DNA of 7,192 nt from an uncultured Coriobacteriaceae bacterium. GTDB taxonomy: Bacteria > Actinomycetota > Coriobacteriia > Coriobacteriales > Eggerthellaceae. Made by a program: the position numbers and the translations under genes. The DNA is taken from contig USAB01000094.1 in NCBI GenBank assembly GCA_900552585.1, positions 1 to 7,192 of the forward strand. Direction: 5' to 3'. Shown here in pieces: positions 1 to 6,565 of the stretch. Below the pieces are notes generated by a model, which saw only the letters and a program-made list of their open reading frames with translations, searched no databases and was not told the DNA's origin. Each line of letters opens with the position of its first letter. The stretch's first letter is position 1.

Positions 1-2
1 CC

Positions 3-8
3 TATACT
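3..8 (+). promoter_or_regulatory. possible -10 element of the TetR-type regulator gene
   Basis: The hexamer TATACT matches the sigma-70 -10 consensus at five of six positions. It would start a short leader of about 25 nucleotides before the GTG start at 40. The matching -35 region would lie off the left edge, so this is only half a promoter and remains tentative. Confidence 0.35.
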
Positions 9-39
9 GTCGACGCTGAGAGATTTGATAGGAGGAATC

Positions 40-591
40 GTGGACAGGCACGATATATCCGATATTGCAATCGATTTGTTTCGCCGAAACGGCTACGAGC
101 AGGTCACTGTTCAAGACATCTGCGATGCATGCGGCATCAGCAAACCGACTTTCTACAGCCGCTTTTCTTCGAAGGGCGACATTCTCTTGGACTTTTACGA
201 AGATGTGAGCCTGCGCCTTAACGACAATCTGTCTGCCCTCATGGGCACAACAAGCGCATGGGAACAGCTGCGCATCTGCTTCGAGACTTTGATGGATGAG
301 ACGGAGAACGTCGGCTACGAGCTCATGTCCCATACGCTGGCCATCAACCTGAGCGAGGACCACCATAGTTTCGACGAGCGTCCATACCTGGCCCGGACGA
401 TGTCTACCATCATCGATCGTGGGCAACGCATGGGCGAATTCGCGAATTCGCAACCTGCCCAGCTGCTCTACAAGGCTTCGGCTTACCTTTTCCAAGGCCA
501 TCTCGTTATGTGGTGCATCCGCAAGGGCGAAGAGGATTGGCGAAACGATTTTTTGCAACGCCTGCATGCCATTCTCGAGGTAAAGGAATAA
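40..591 (+). CDS. TetR/AcrR-family transcriptional regulator
   Basis: This 183-residue protein has the TetR architecture: an N-terminal DNA-binding domain (about residues 5-50) and a helical, ligand- or dimer-forming C-terminal part. The helix-turn-helix is clear around residues 22-46, with the family signature TVQDICDACGISKPTFYSRF followed by SSKGDIL. The usual length for the family is 180-220 residues, so it looks complete. I chose GTG at 40 because an AGGAGG sits at 30-35, four bases upstream; an in-frame TTG at 25 has no such site. The C-terminal half is too divergent to name a ligand. Regulators of this kind are usually repressors acting on an adjacent gene, and here the likely target lies off the left edge, because the gene to the right is a convergent pseudogene. 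It ends only 10 bp from that remnant, with no terminator hairpin visible between them. Confidence 0.9.
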   Translation: MDRHDISDIAIDLFRRNGYEQVTVQDICDACGISKPTFYSRFSSKGDILLDFYEDVSLRLNDNLSALMGTTSAWEQLRICFETLMDETENVGYELMSHTLAINLSEDHHSFDERPYLARTMSTIIDRGQRMGEFANSQPAQLLYKASAYLFQGHLVMWCIRKGEEDWRNDFLQRLHAILEVKE

Positions 592-601
592 CTGCCGCTC
601 C

Positions 602-1182
602 TTATAGCACCTCGATGCTCCGAATATGGTCGAGCAGAAGCTCCGCGTCTTTTCCGAATTCCTTGAACAGGTGGTCCGGATTCGGGTAAAGCGCCAGCTG
701 CCCCATGGTATCGATGCCCAATGCATGCATGCGGCGGGAATGCCCGTTTCCGCAAATATCTCCGAGCGAATCTTCAGCCCCAGGTCGCGGGTGCTCATGC
801 CGTACGGCGCCAAGTAGTCCGTCACGTCCATGAACGACTCGTCGATGGAGTACACGTGGATATCCTGCTTCGAAAAATACCGCAGCAATATCCGATAGAT
901 GCGGACTGAGTAATTCATGTACAACTGCATCCGCGGGGGAGCCATAACGTAGTCCATCCCATCGGGAATCTCGAACACGCGGCAGCGGTTGTGCACGCCT
1001 TTTTTCTTCATAGACGGCGATACCGCCAGGCAGATCGTCTTCTCGGTTCGCGTGGGGTCGGCTACGACCAAGTCCGCCTTCGGCGGGTCCAGGTTGCGCT
1101 CCACACATTCGACGGAGGCGTAGAACGACTTCGGGTCGATGCAGACATACCTGCGCCGGCGCCGTCGTGCGAACCCCTCCAA
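602..1182 (-). pseudogene. decayed UmuC-like Y-family DNA polymerase, internal deletion and 3' truncation
   Basis: Read from a TTG at 1182 (AAAGGAGG at 1194-1187, spacer 4), the minus strand gives a run of Arg, then CIDPKSFYASVECVERNLDP, then ADPTRTEKTICLAVSPSMKKKGVHNRCRVFEIP, and then the catalytic VYSIDESFMDVT. These are the palm motifs of UmuC/DinB translesion polymerases, with carboxylates at residues 16, 114 and 115. At about 730 the protein breaks after AETGIPA, where the family continues with TAGIGTN. The helix-hairpin-helix part (LGIDTMGQLALYPNPDHLFKEFG) then follows directly in a different frame and stops at TAA 602. From knowledge of the family, about 60 residues are missing at the junction, and the little-finger and C-terminal part of 150 or more residues is absent. 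The break coincides with a tandem ATGC repeat at 721-732. An alternative in-frame ATG lies at 1227. A working polymerase is very unlikely. Confidence 0.85.
721..732. repeat. ATGC x3 tandem repeat at the polymerase deletion junction
   Basis: Three copies of ATGC in a row lie exactly where the polymerase reading frame loses its family alignment and changes frame. Such short direct repeats are common sites of slippage or microhomology-mediated deletion, so this repeat may mark the scar. The repeat is directly visible; its causal role is an inference. Confidence 0.6.
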
Positions 1183-1207
1183 ACCGCCTCCTTTGTCTTT
1201 CAGAATC

Positions 1208-1221
1208 AGTACAAATGTTTG
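1208..1221 (-). promoter_or_regulatory. LexA (SOS) box-like operator upstream of the polymerase remnant
   Basis: On the plus strand the site reads AGTACAAATGTTTG. It fits the Gram-positive/actinobacterial SOS consensus CGAACRNRYGTTYG at 12 of 14 positions. It lies 26-39 bases upstream of the TTG start of the Y-family polymerase remnant, a gene class commonly under LexA control. An overlapping exact inverted repeat, TACAAA-TG-TTTGTA (1210-1223), has a slightly different centre, so another repressor could also be the reader. No clear -35/-10 pair stands out for the minus strand here. Confidence 0.45.
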
Positions 1222-1282
1222 TATCATGTTATCGATCCTCGTACTGTTCCCGGTTTGGGACAGGCCTATCTATCCATCTGGG

Positions 1283-1288
1283 TAAAAT
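1283..1288 (+). promoter_or_regulatory. possible -10 element for the large modular protein gene
   Basis: TAAAAT matches the -10 consensus at five of six positions and lies in the most AT-rich stretch of the intergenic region. No good -35 hexamer is present at the normal distance. The call is weak and rests on location and the single hexamer. Confidence 0.25.
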
Positions 1289-1456
1289 GAAGAAAATATT
1301 TACCGAAGTAAATTGCTGCGTTGGCACTATGCTAATGGGCGGATGCGCAATGGTAATCGGCTCGTTTCGCTTTTACGGCGGGCCGGAATGACACGCAATG
1401 CCGTGCGCCTCCTTTGTAAATCGAACAGCGAGCAACCCTTGGATTCGGGGATACAG

Positions 1457-3451
1457 ATGGAAAACGCAGAAGATAAGGCAGCAGGTCTGACCTCAAAGGA
1501 TACTCCAAACGAAGATCACGCCAATGAATTGGCAGTGTCGACAATAGAAGACAGCAACAAAGTGGATGTAATCGAACAGCTTGAAGATCGCATCACGCAA
1601 CTTCAACAGCGTCTTGCAATAGCGGAGAGCCGTGCGCTCATCCGCACGCAGGCGGCGCTCAAGGTGTCCAAAAACCAGCTGGTGTTCACCGGCGAACTTA
1701 CCTTACCGCTGTTGGATAAAGACAGTGTTGTGCTGTCCTTCGAACTGTCGTCGGATGCTGCGAACCGGTCCACACCCGTGCTCATCGAGATTCCGGTGCG
1801 CAAACTGCCGCCCGCAAGCAGTGAGGCAACGCTGCAATGGAGCGCAACCGTAGATATGAGCCGCATCTCCGCCCATGGCAAGCCAGCGGTGGGCGATCGC
1901 TATTACGGCCGCCTTATTGTGGAGCGCCTGGGACTGAGGGCCGGAGCTGCTGTCCAAGTACTGCCAGACGCTTCCTCCGCGCGCCTGGTCTTTTCGAAGG
2001 TGCTTGACAAGAGCAATGCGTTTTCCGTGGGGGAATACGATGGCGAGCCGCTGCTGACTGTGGTCGATTGCGAAGCCGGCCTTGCGGAACCTCTGTCGTA
2101 TGCCGTGGATTCACTACACTGGGAAAAGCGCGAAATGGTCGTGGGGCTTCTGCTGAACCACCCGCTGGCGAACTCGAACATCTTCGAAGTTGCCGCCGGT
2201 TTGGAATTGGAGGGCGTGAAGCGGGATTCCGGTCCGCTACCCATCGCGGTCCGCACTTCATATCGGGATCGGGAGTCGCTCATCTGCGAGATGCGCTTCA
2301 TCCCGGAGGATCTCATTCCCGAGAAGGTGGACGCGGATCAACGTCTGCACTACCTGGTGACGCTTGCGTACCATTGCATGGGGCAGCCCGAAGGGCACCG
2401 GTTGGACCTGTACGTGGAGAATCCGGACATCGATTGCTGGGAAGCGGAGACGCACCAGGTCATATCGAAGAACCGCTTCATCAAACCCGTCATTGCCGCC
2501 GGTCGTCCGCTAGGATTCGAGGTGGAGACCGTTGCCCACGGCCTGACGGAGCCGATTGCTCTGCGTGTCGAGGACTTGGAATGGACAGAGGGCAACTTGG
2601 GCATGTACGGCACCGTTACCCAGCGCTTAGAGGATCTGAAAGGTTTCTCGTGCCGCATCGTGCTCATCCATGGCGACGGCGAAAAACGCTATATTCCCTG
2701 GAAGCTCATGAAGCCGACGGCTCCCGATCGACATCAGGGCCGCGATTGGTCGACGGCCTTCCACGCGGCAACCATATTGGGCGGTCTGAAGGCAGGTACA
2801 TGGCAATTCGCCTTGGAAAAACGCTACGGGCCGCTGTCCGCAATGGAGCCGTTCGCACTGAAGCGGCATGACGGGCTTCTGGAGAAGTTCGTTCAGAAGA
2901 TCATCCGCACCGGCAACGAGTACTGGCTACCGGTGGAAATCGCAAACGGCATCATCGGCTTCCGCACCATAGACGCCAGCTCTGTTTCCGAAACGGCAGA
3001 ACCCCGCATCACGCATGTGGAATGGGTGGGCGAAGGCAAGCTTTCGCTGTCTGGAACGGCGCATCATCCGCTGACATCCATCGGGGGATTGCGATGTAGC
3101 TTGATGCTGCAGAGTGTGTCCAGCGGCAGCGTGAACATACCGCTGCGCAGCGTTGTGGCGAACGATGGCACGATTGCGTGGCAAGCCGACTTCGAGCCCG
3201 CCGTGCTTCTGGCCGACAAGAATCCAGGGCTGTGGTACCTCACATTCGCAAAGCGCTTCGACTTGCAATTCGATTCTGAGATTCTCGTGAATGCTGCCGG
3301 GCCGGAATCGTCCGAGCGCCTGATGAAGAACAAGCTGCCGCGGTCTATCCGCATCATCCAGGGCGTGGGTGACAGCATCGGCTTCGAGGTGCGGCAGGCG
3401 GAACGGAAACCCGCGCCGGAGAAAAGGAAGCGCCGCTTCTTCCGCCGATAA
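1457..3451 (+). CDS. large protein of unknown function with coiled coil and four ~150-residue beta-rich modules
   Basis: I do not recognise the family. From ATG 1457 the product has 664 residues, with no signal peptide or membrane segment, so it is probably cytoplasmic. An acidic, poorly ordered N-terminus is followed by a coiled coil (about residues 36-60, VIEQLEDRITQLQQRLAIAE). Four similar modules then begin near residues 67, 214, 370 and 515. Each opens with a strand-like V..L.W....L...G pattern (VDSLHWEKREMVVG, VEDLEWTEGNLGMYG, ITHVEWVGEGKLSLSG). Modules three and four carry a GTWQFALEKRYG / GLWYLTFAKRFD segment. Modules two to four close with an IGFEV/LGFEV/IGFRT-type ending. The tail (650-664) is strongly basic. 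Start choice is uncertain: ATG 1388 and TTG 1313 are also in frame, and all have weak ribosome binding sites. Similar beta-sandwich regions can accompany surface-glycan transferases, but no catalytic domain is visible here, so any such role would be a guess. Confidence 0.8.
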   Translation: MENAEDKAAGLTSKDTPNEDHANELAVSTIEDSNKVDVIEQLEDRITQLQQRLAIAESRALIRTQAALKVSKNQLVFTGELTLPLLDKDSVVLSFELSSDAANRSTPVLIEIPVRKLPPASSEATLQWSATVDMSRISAHGKPAVGDRYYGRLIVERLGLRAGAAVQVLPDASSARLVFSKVLDKSNAFSVGEYDGEPLLTVVDCEAGLAEPLSYAVDSLHWEKREMVVGLLLNHPLANSNIFEVAAGLELEGVKRDSGPLPIAVRTSYRDRESLICEMRFIPEDLIPEKVDADQRLHYLVTLAYHCMGQPEGHRLDLYVENPDIDCWEAETHQVISKNRFIKPVIAAGRPLGFEVETVAHGLTEPIALRVEDLEWTEGNLGMYGTVTQRLEDLKGFSCRIVLIHGDGEKRYIPWKLMKPTAPDRHQGRDWSTAFHAATILGGLKAGTWQFALEKRYGPLSAMEPFALKRHDGLLEKFVQKIIRTGNEYWLPVEIANGIIGFRTIDASSVSETAEPRITHVEWVGEGKLSLSGTAHHPLTSIGGLRCSLMLQSVSSGSVNIPLRSVVANDGTIAWQADFEPAVLLADKNPGLWYLTFAKRFDLQFDSEILVNAAGPESSERLMKNKLPRSIRIIQGVGDSIGFEVRQAERKPAPEKRKRRFFRR

Positions 3452-3490
3452 TTCCATTGGGCAGAGCGCACAAAGTTCTTGCATTCTCGC

Positions 3491-3529
3491 AGATGCCGCT
3501 CTCCGCAGAGATGCGGGCGAGCGGCATCT
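3491..3529 (+). terminator. long hairpin after the modular protein gene, probable terminator
   Basis: A perfect 11-bp stem (AGATGCCGCTC at 3491-3501 with GAGCGGCATCT at 3519-3529) encloses a second 5-bp stem, CCGCA/TGCGG, capped by a GAGA (GNRA-type) tetraloop. It lies 40 bases after the stop at 3451 and upstream of the promoter of the next gene. The following ATCTTTC is only weakly U-rich, so termination may be partial, or the hairpin may instead protect the 3' end of the upstream transcript. Confidence 0.55.
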
Positions 3530-3559
3530 ATCTTTCGGTTCCCTAACTTTGAACACTTC

Positions 3560-3591
3560 TTGACATTCGCTATGGGCAGAAATGCTATTAT
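3560..3591 (+). promoter_or_regulatory. promoter of the DAHP synthase gene
   Basis: A consensus TTGACA (3560-3565) and an extended -10, TGC TATTAT (3583-3591), stand before the gene. Their spacing is 20 bases, longer than the usual 16-18, but the TG extension can compensate for a poorly placed -35. Transcription would start near 3598, leaving a leader of about 32 bases. That is too short for a leader-peptide attenuator. Confidence 0.55.
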
Positions 3592-3629
3592 GACCATCTG
3601 CAAATATCTATGCATCATTGGAGCTGCCC

Positions 3630-4661
3630 ATGCCTACTATGAATTTCAAACGAAAGCTTCCCATTCCCCAGGAAATCAGGGAAGAAATGCCGCTTACCCC
3701 TCAGCAGGTCCAGGACAAGAAGGCTTTCGACGCCGAGGTCGTAGATGCCATTACCGGCAATAGCGGCAAGAAGTTACTTGTTATCGGACCATGTTCTGCC
3801 GACCGCGAGGACTCCGTGTTAGATTACGTTACTCGTTTGGCGAAGCTCCGCGACGAAGTCAAGGACAAGCTTGTCATCGTCCCGCGCGTGTACACTAACA
3901 AGCCGCGCACGAAGGGAGTGGGCTACAAGGGCCTGCTGCATCAGCCCGACCCCGAAGCCGGCACGGACCTGCTGGAAGGCATCAAGGCCATTCGCCATAT
4001 GCACCTGCGTGTCATCCAGGAAACGGGCATGTTCACCGCTGATGAGATGCTCTATCCGGAGAACTACCGCTTCCTGTTCGACTTGCTTGGCTATGTGGCT
4101 GTTGGCGCCCGTTCCGTGGAGAACCAGGACCATCGGCAGGTGGCCAGCGGCATCGAAGTGCCAGTCGGCATGAAGAATCCCACGGGCGGCAATACGGATG
4201 TGCTTCTGAATTCCATTTACGCCGCTCAGCAGCCGCAAACGTTCATCTACCGTAATTGGGAAGTGCAGAGCACCGGCAATCCGTTCGCCCATGCCGTGCT
4301 GCGCGGGTACAAGGGTCTCGATAACATCAATTACCCGAACTACCATTACGAATACCTGGAGCGCCTGGCTGCCGCATACCATGATTTCGGCCTGGAGAAT
4401 CCGGCCGTCATCATCGACTGCAATCATGAGAATTCCGGCAAGCGGCCCTTGGAGCAGATCCGTATCTGCAACGAGGTGCTGGATAGTTGCTCGCGTTCGG
4501 AAGTCATCTCGAATCTGTTCCGCGGGTTCATGGTGGAAAGCTACATCGAAGATGGCAACCAACCCGTCGACGGCGGCGTATACGGCAAGTCCATCACGGA
4601 CGCTTGTTTGGGCTGGAACAAGACGGTGCGCCTGGTGTACGAAGTGGCAGAACGCCTGTAA
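3630..4661 (+). CDS. aroF: 3-deoxy-7-phosphoheptulonate (DAHP) synthase, type I-alpha
   Basis: This enzyme condenses phosphoenolpyruvate with erythrose 4-phosphate to DAHP, the first step of the shikimate pathway to Phe, Tyr, Trp and folate, in the cytoplasm. The 343-residue length fits the AroF/AroG/AroH class. Family motifs are all present: GPCSAD with the metal-binding Cys55, RVYTNKPRTKGVGYKGL (86-102), VGARSVENQDHRQVASG, PVGMKNPTGG, DCNHENSGK with metal-ligand His266, MVESYIEDGNQ with Glu303, and SITDACLGW with Asp324. The enzyme therefore looks catalytically intact. ATG 3630 is chosen because GGAG lies at 3620-3623 with a 6-base spacer; an in-frame TTG at 3618 overlaps that site. Which aromatic amino acid inhibits it cannot be read from the sequence, so the symbol could equally be aroG or aroH. 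It appears to be transcribed alone: it has its own promoter, and a terminator-like hairpin follows. Confidence 0.96.
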   Translation: MPTMNFKRKLPIPQEIREEMPLTPQQVQDKKAFDAEVVDAITGNSGKKLLVIGPCSADREDSVLDYVTRLAKLRDEVKDKLVIVPRVYTNKPRTKGVGYKGLLHQPDPEAGTDLLEGIKAIRHMHLRVIQETGMFTADEMLYPENYRFLFDLLGYVAVGARSVENQDHRQVASGIEVPVGMKNPTGGNTDVLLNSIYAAQQPQTFIYRNWEVQSTGNPFAHAVLRGYKGLDNINYPNYHYEYLERLAAAYHDFGLENPAVIIDCNHENSGKRPLEQIRICNEVLDSCSRSEVISNLFRGFMVESYIEDGNQPVDGGVYGKSITDACLGWNKTVRLVYEVAERL

Positions 4662-4750
4662 ACGTTCTGTCGATGCGGATTGTCCGGCGCATGTCGGATC
4701 AGATCTTCCGCCTCGACCGCGTGCCAGCATTACAATTGCGCTTCAGTTTG

Positions 4751-4776
4751 AAAAGGCGCGCCCCAAGCGGGCCTTT
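4751..4776 (+). terminator. probable intrinsic terminator after DAHP synthase
   Basis: An AAAGGC..GCCC..CAAGC..GGGC..CTTT arrangement forms a GC-rich hairpin with paired A and T flanks, 90 bases after the stop codon. The U-tract is short (TTTG). A competing stem pairs GGCGC (4755-4759) with GCGCC (4779-4783). The stem is less regular than the one at 5481-5503, so efficiency is uncertain. Confidence 0.45.
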
Positions 4777-4829
4777 GTGCGCCATGCTTGAGTCGGATGA
4801 GTCATGGGATACGAGAGAAAGGGGTTCTT

Positions 4830-5426
4830 ATGAGCGAGCAATACGACGGCACAAACCCGATTGAGGAATTACGGCAAACCTGGAACAAGCGGCTGAAGTC
4901 GTTGCGCATCACGGGTTTGGTGCTGAGCATCATTATGATTATCGCCGGCATTCTCTGCTTCGTCTATCCGTTGCAAGCGGCCTATGCATTGGAGATATTC
5001 GTCACGATTCTGCTTATCGCCTTCGGCGTGGTTGAGATCGTCGAGTTCTTCTCGTTGCCTGCTATTATGCGGACGGGCGGATTGCTGGTATCCGGCCTGT
5101 TGAATATCCTGCTTGCATGGCTATTGCTTTCTTCGCAGAGCATCTACATGCTGGCCATCTTCGGGTTTCTGTTCGCGTTCATTCTGTTGCTGCTGGGTAT
5201 CGAGCAGCTGGTATTCCACTCTCGCCTGTCGTACTTCGGCATCACCGAGGGCACCGGTTGGTTGATGGCAAACGGCATCATCTGCCTGATCGCCGGCGTG
5301 GTCTTTCTGTTCTCACCCATTGCATCGTCTGCGGCAATGAGCATCCTGGTGGGATGCTATCTACTGGTGGGCGGCGTGACCATGCTCATCGAGTTCTTCA
5401 AGACGAAGGAACTGAAGGCAGAATAG
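4830..5426 (+). CDS. HdeD-family (DUF308) membrane protein
   Basis: This is a 198-residue integral membrane protein with six hydrophobic segments, at about residues 26-46, 53-74, 82-100, 106-128, 143-162 and 168-189. They are separated by very short loops and arranged as three helical hairpins, as in the HdeD/DUF308 family. The founding member, HdeD of Escherichia coli, is linked to acid resistance at high cell density, but most relatives have no proven function, and a stress role here is inference. The cytoplasmic N-terminus (1-25) is polar. ATG 4830 has AAAGGGG at 4818-4824 with a 5-base spacer, far better than the in-frame upstream ATG at 4788. The gene stands alone between two terminator-like hairpins. 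No clear promoter is seen in the 53 bases after the first hairpin, so some read-through from the DAHP synthase gene is possible. Confidence 0.88.
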   Translation: MSEQYDGTNPIEELRQTWNKRLKSLRITGLVLSIIMIIAGILCFVYPLQAAYALEIFVTILLIAFGVVEIVEFFSLPAIMRTGGLLVSGLLNILLAWLLLSSQSIYMLAIFGFLFAFILLLLGIEQLVFHSRLSYFGITEGTGWLMANGIICLIAGVVFLFSPIASSAAMSILVGCYLLVGGVTMLIEFFKTKELKAE

Positions 5427-5480
5427 CCTGCCGATTCACCGTCAGCCAAACAAACAGGAAAGCACATGTCGATCGCTGCA

Positions 5481-5509
5481 GCCCGCTCCGGTATGGAGCG
5501 GGCCTTTTT
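5481..5509 (+). terminator. strong rho-independent terminator after the HdeD-family gene
   Basis: A perfect 9-bp stem, GCCCGCTCC / GGAGCGGGC (5481-5489 with 5495-5503), has a GGTAT loop and is followed by CTTTTTCTTT. It lies 54 bases after the stop codon. This is the clearest intrinsic terminator in the window and ends + strand transcription before the LysR gene. Confidence 0.92.
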
Positions 5510-5593
5510 CTTTGTCTGCGAATCGGCAGCACGTCTAAGGCGAATATGACCGTGTTGCGTTCATCGTGCAAAACGCCGAAAATAACAGTATCA

Positions 5594-5616
5594 GGCTATT
5601 GGAATCGAATAGAGCC
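5594..5616. promoter_or_regulatory. imperfect inverted repeat upstream of the LysR gene, possible operator
   Basis: GGCTATT (5594-5600), then 7 bases, then AATAGaGCC (5608-5616) form an inverted repeat with one unpaired base. It lies about 50 bases before the LysR start, where autoregulatory LysR-type sites often lie. It does not match the classic T-N11-A spacing exactly. No convincing -35/-10 pair was identified in this 5' region. Confidence 0.3.
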
Positions 5617-5667
5617 ATGCTGGAGACGAATGATTTGTAACGAATTGGGAAGGAACGGCAGGGTCGC

Positions 5668-6543
5668 ATGGAATTTCGCCAACTCGAATACTTTCTCGCT
5701 ACCGCCCGACTGAACAATATGACAGAGGCGGCCCGTCAAATGCACGTCTCCCAGCCTTCGCTGAGCAATGCGGTGAAGAGTCTGGAAACGGAGTTGGGCG
5801 TACCGTTGTTCAATCGCCATGGCAAGCGGATCGAACTCAACGAAGCCGGCCGCTATTTCGCTTCCCGCGTATCTTCAGCTATGGACGTGGTCACAGAAGC
5901 AAAGGATGTCGTTTCTCAGAAGGACCGCGAACGCGAGCATACCGTGAACTGTACGTTGGGAATTCCCATGGGAAATCAGGGAAAGTTGATCAGCAGCTTT
6001 TTCAAGGCTCATCCCGATATCACGGTACGGGTGGGATACCCGTCATCGAAGCTGTTCGAGAACCAGACCATCGATCTACACCTGTTCGGCACTTCGGTCG
6101 ATTTGGATGACACGAATGTCATAAAGCTGGGGTATGAGCGCTACGTCCTAATACTGCCCAAAAATCATCCTCTGGCTGACAGGGGCGAAATCAATCTATC
6201 CGAAATGGCGCAAGAGCGTCTTATCATGACAGAACCGTCCGAAATCTACAACGAGACGAAGAGCATGTGCCGGTCAGCCGGCTTCGAGCCGAAAATCGCA
6301 TACGAGACACAGGTTTGCTTCGAGGCAATCAATATGGTGGAAGCGGGTTTGGGCTATTCCATCGCGGCGGAATTCACGTGGCTCTCCGGCATGAACAATG
6401 ACATAGCCGTCATTCCCATTGCCGACCAGCAACGCGGGCGTTATCTGTATGCGCGCATGAATGAAGGTGCCGAGCCTACAGAAGCCGTTTGGAAGTTCAT
6501 CGATTTCCTGCAAGACTACTCGGATAGCCTTGTCTCGGAATAG
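5668..6543 (+). CDS. LysR-type transcriptional regulator
   Basis: This 291-residue protein has the full LysR layout. A winged helix-turn-helix occupies residues 1-60 (MEFRQLEYFLATARLNNMTE, then AARQMHVSQPSLSNAVKSLE and LGVPLFNRHGKRIELNEAG). A linker helix follows (about 62-88), then a periplasmic-binding-protein-like effector domain from about residue 94 to the end. In that domain LILPKNHPLA and the CFEAINMVEAGLGYSIAAE stretch are typical of the fold. The effector cannot be named. ATG 5668 is preceded by AGGG (5660-5663, spacer 4), within a purine-rich run. The nearest gene is a convergent esterase-like hydrolase, while LysR regulators more often control a divergent neighbour. The upstream gene is codirectional and insulated by a terminator, so the target is not obvious from context. 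Confidence 0.94.
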   Translation: MEFRQLEYFLATARLNNMTEAARQMHVSQPSLSNAVKSLETELGVPLFNRHGKRIELNEAGRYFASRVSSAMDVVTEAKDVVSQKDREREHTVNCTLGIPMGNQGKLISSFFKAHPDITVRVGYPSSKLFENQTIDLHLFGTSVDLDDTNVIKLGYERYVLILPKNHPLADRGEINLSEMAQERLIMTEPSEIYNETKSMCRSAGFEPKIAYETQVCFEAINMVEAGLGYSIAAEFTWLSGMNNDIAVIPIADQQRGRYLYARMNEGAEPTEAVWKFIDFLQDYSDSLVSE

Positions 6544-6565
6544 GCAACCTGCATCCGAGCACAAG

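Noticed and set aside
2068..2871. 267-codon plus-strand frame inside the modular protein gene
   Set aside because: It is fully contained in another frame of a longer gene. Its Arg/Gly/Ser-rich composition is typical of an out-of-frame reading, and it has no good ribosome binding site.
2927..3618. two overlapping minus-strand frames (209 and 184 codons) across the end of the modular protein gene
   Set aside because: They overlap each other and the real gene, show no domain-like patterns, and run across the terminator hairpin and the DAHP synthase promoter.
3598..3630. attenuator or riboswitch ahead of DAHP synthase
   Set aside because: The predicted leader is only about 32 bases, with no leader peptide rich in aromatic codons. 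The hairpin at 3491-3529 lies upstream of the promoter.
3819..4730. 303-codon open frame on the minus strand opposite DAHP synthase
   Set aside because: It lies antisense to a gene with complete catalytic motifs, its translation shows no family features, and such frames are common opposite GC-rich genes.
4731..4736. TACAAT as a -10 element for the HdeD-family gene
   Set aside because: There is no -35 at the right distance, and a terminator-like hairpin lies between it and the gene.
4291..4864. plus-strand frames covering the end of DAHP synthase and the following gap
   Set aside because: They are frame-shifted readings of the enzyme gene continuing into the intergenic hairpin, with Trp/Ser/Arg-rich noise composition.
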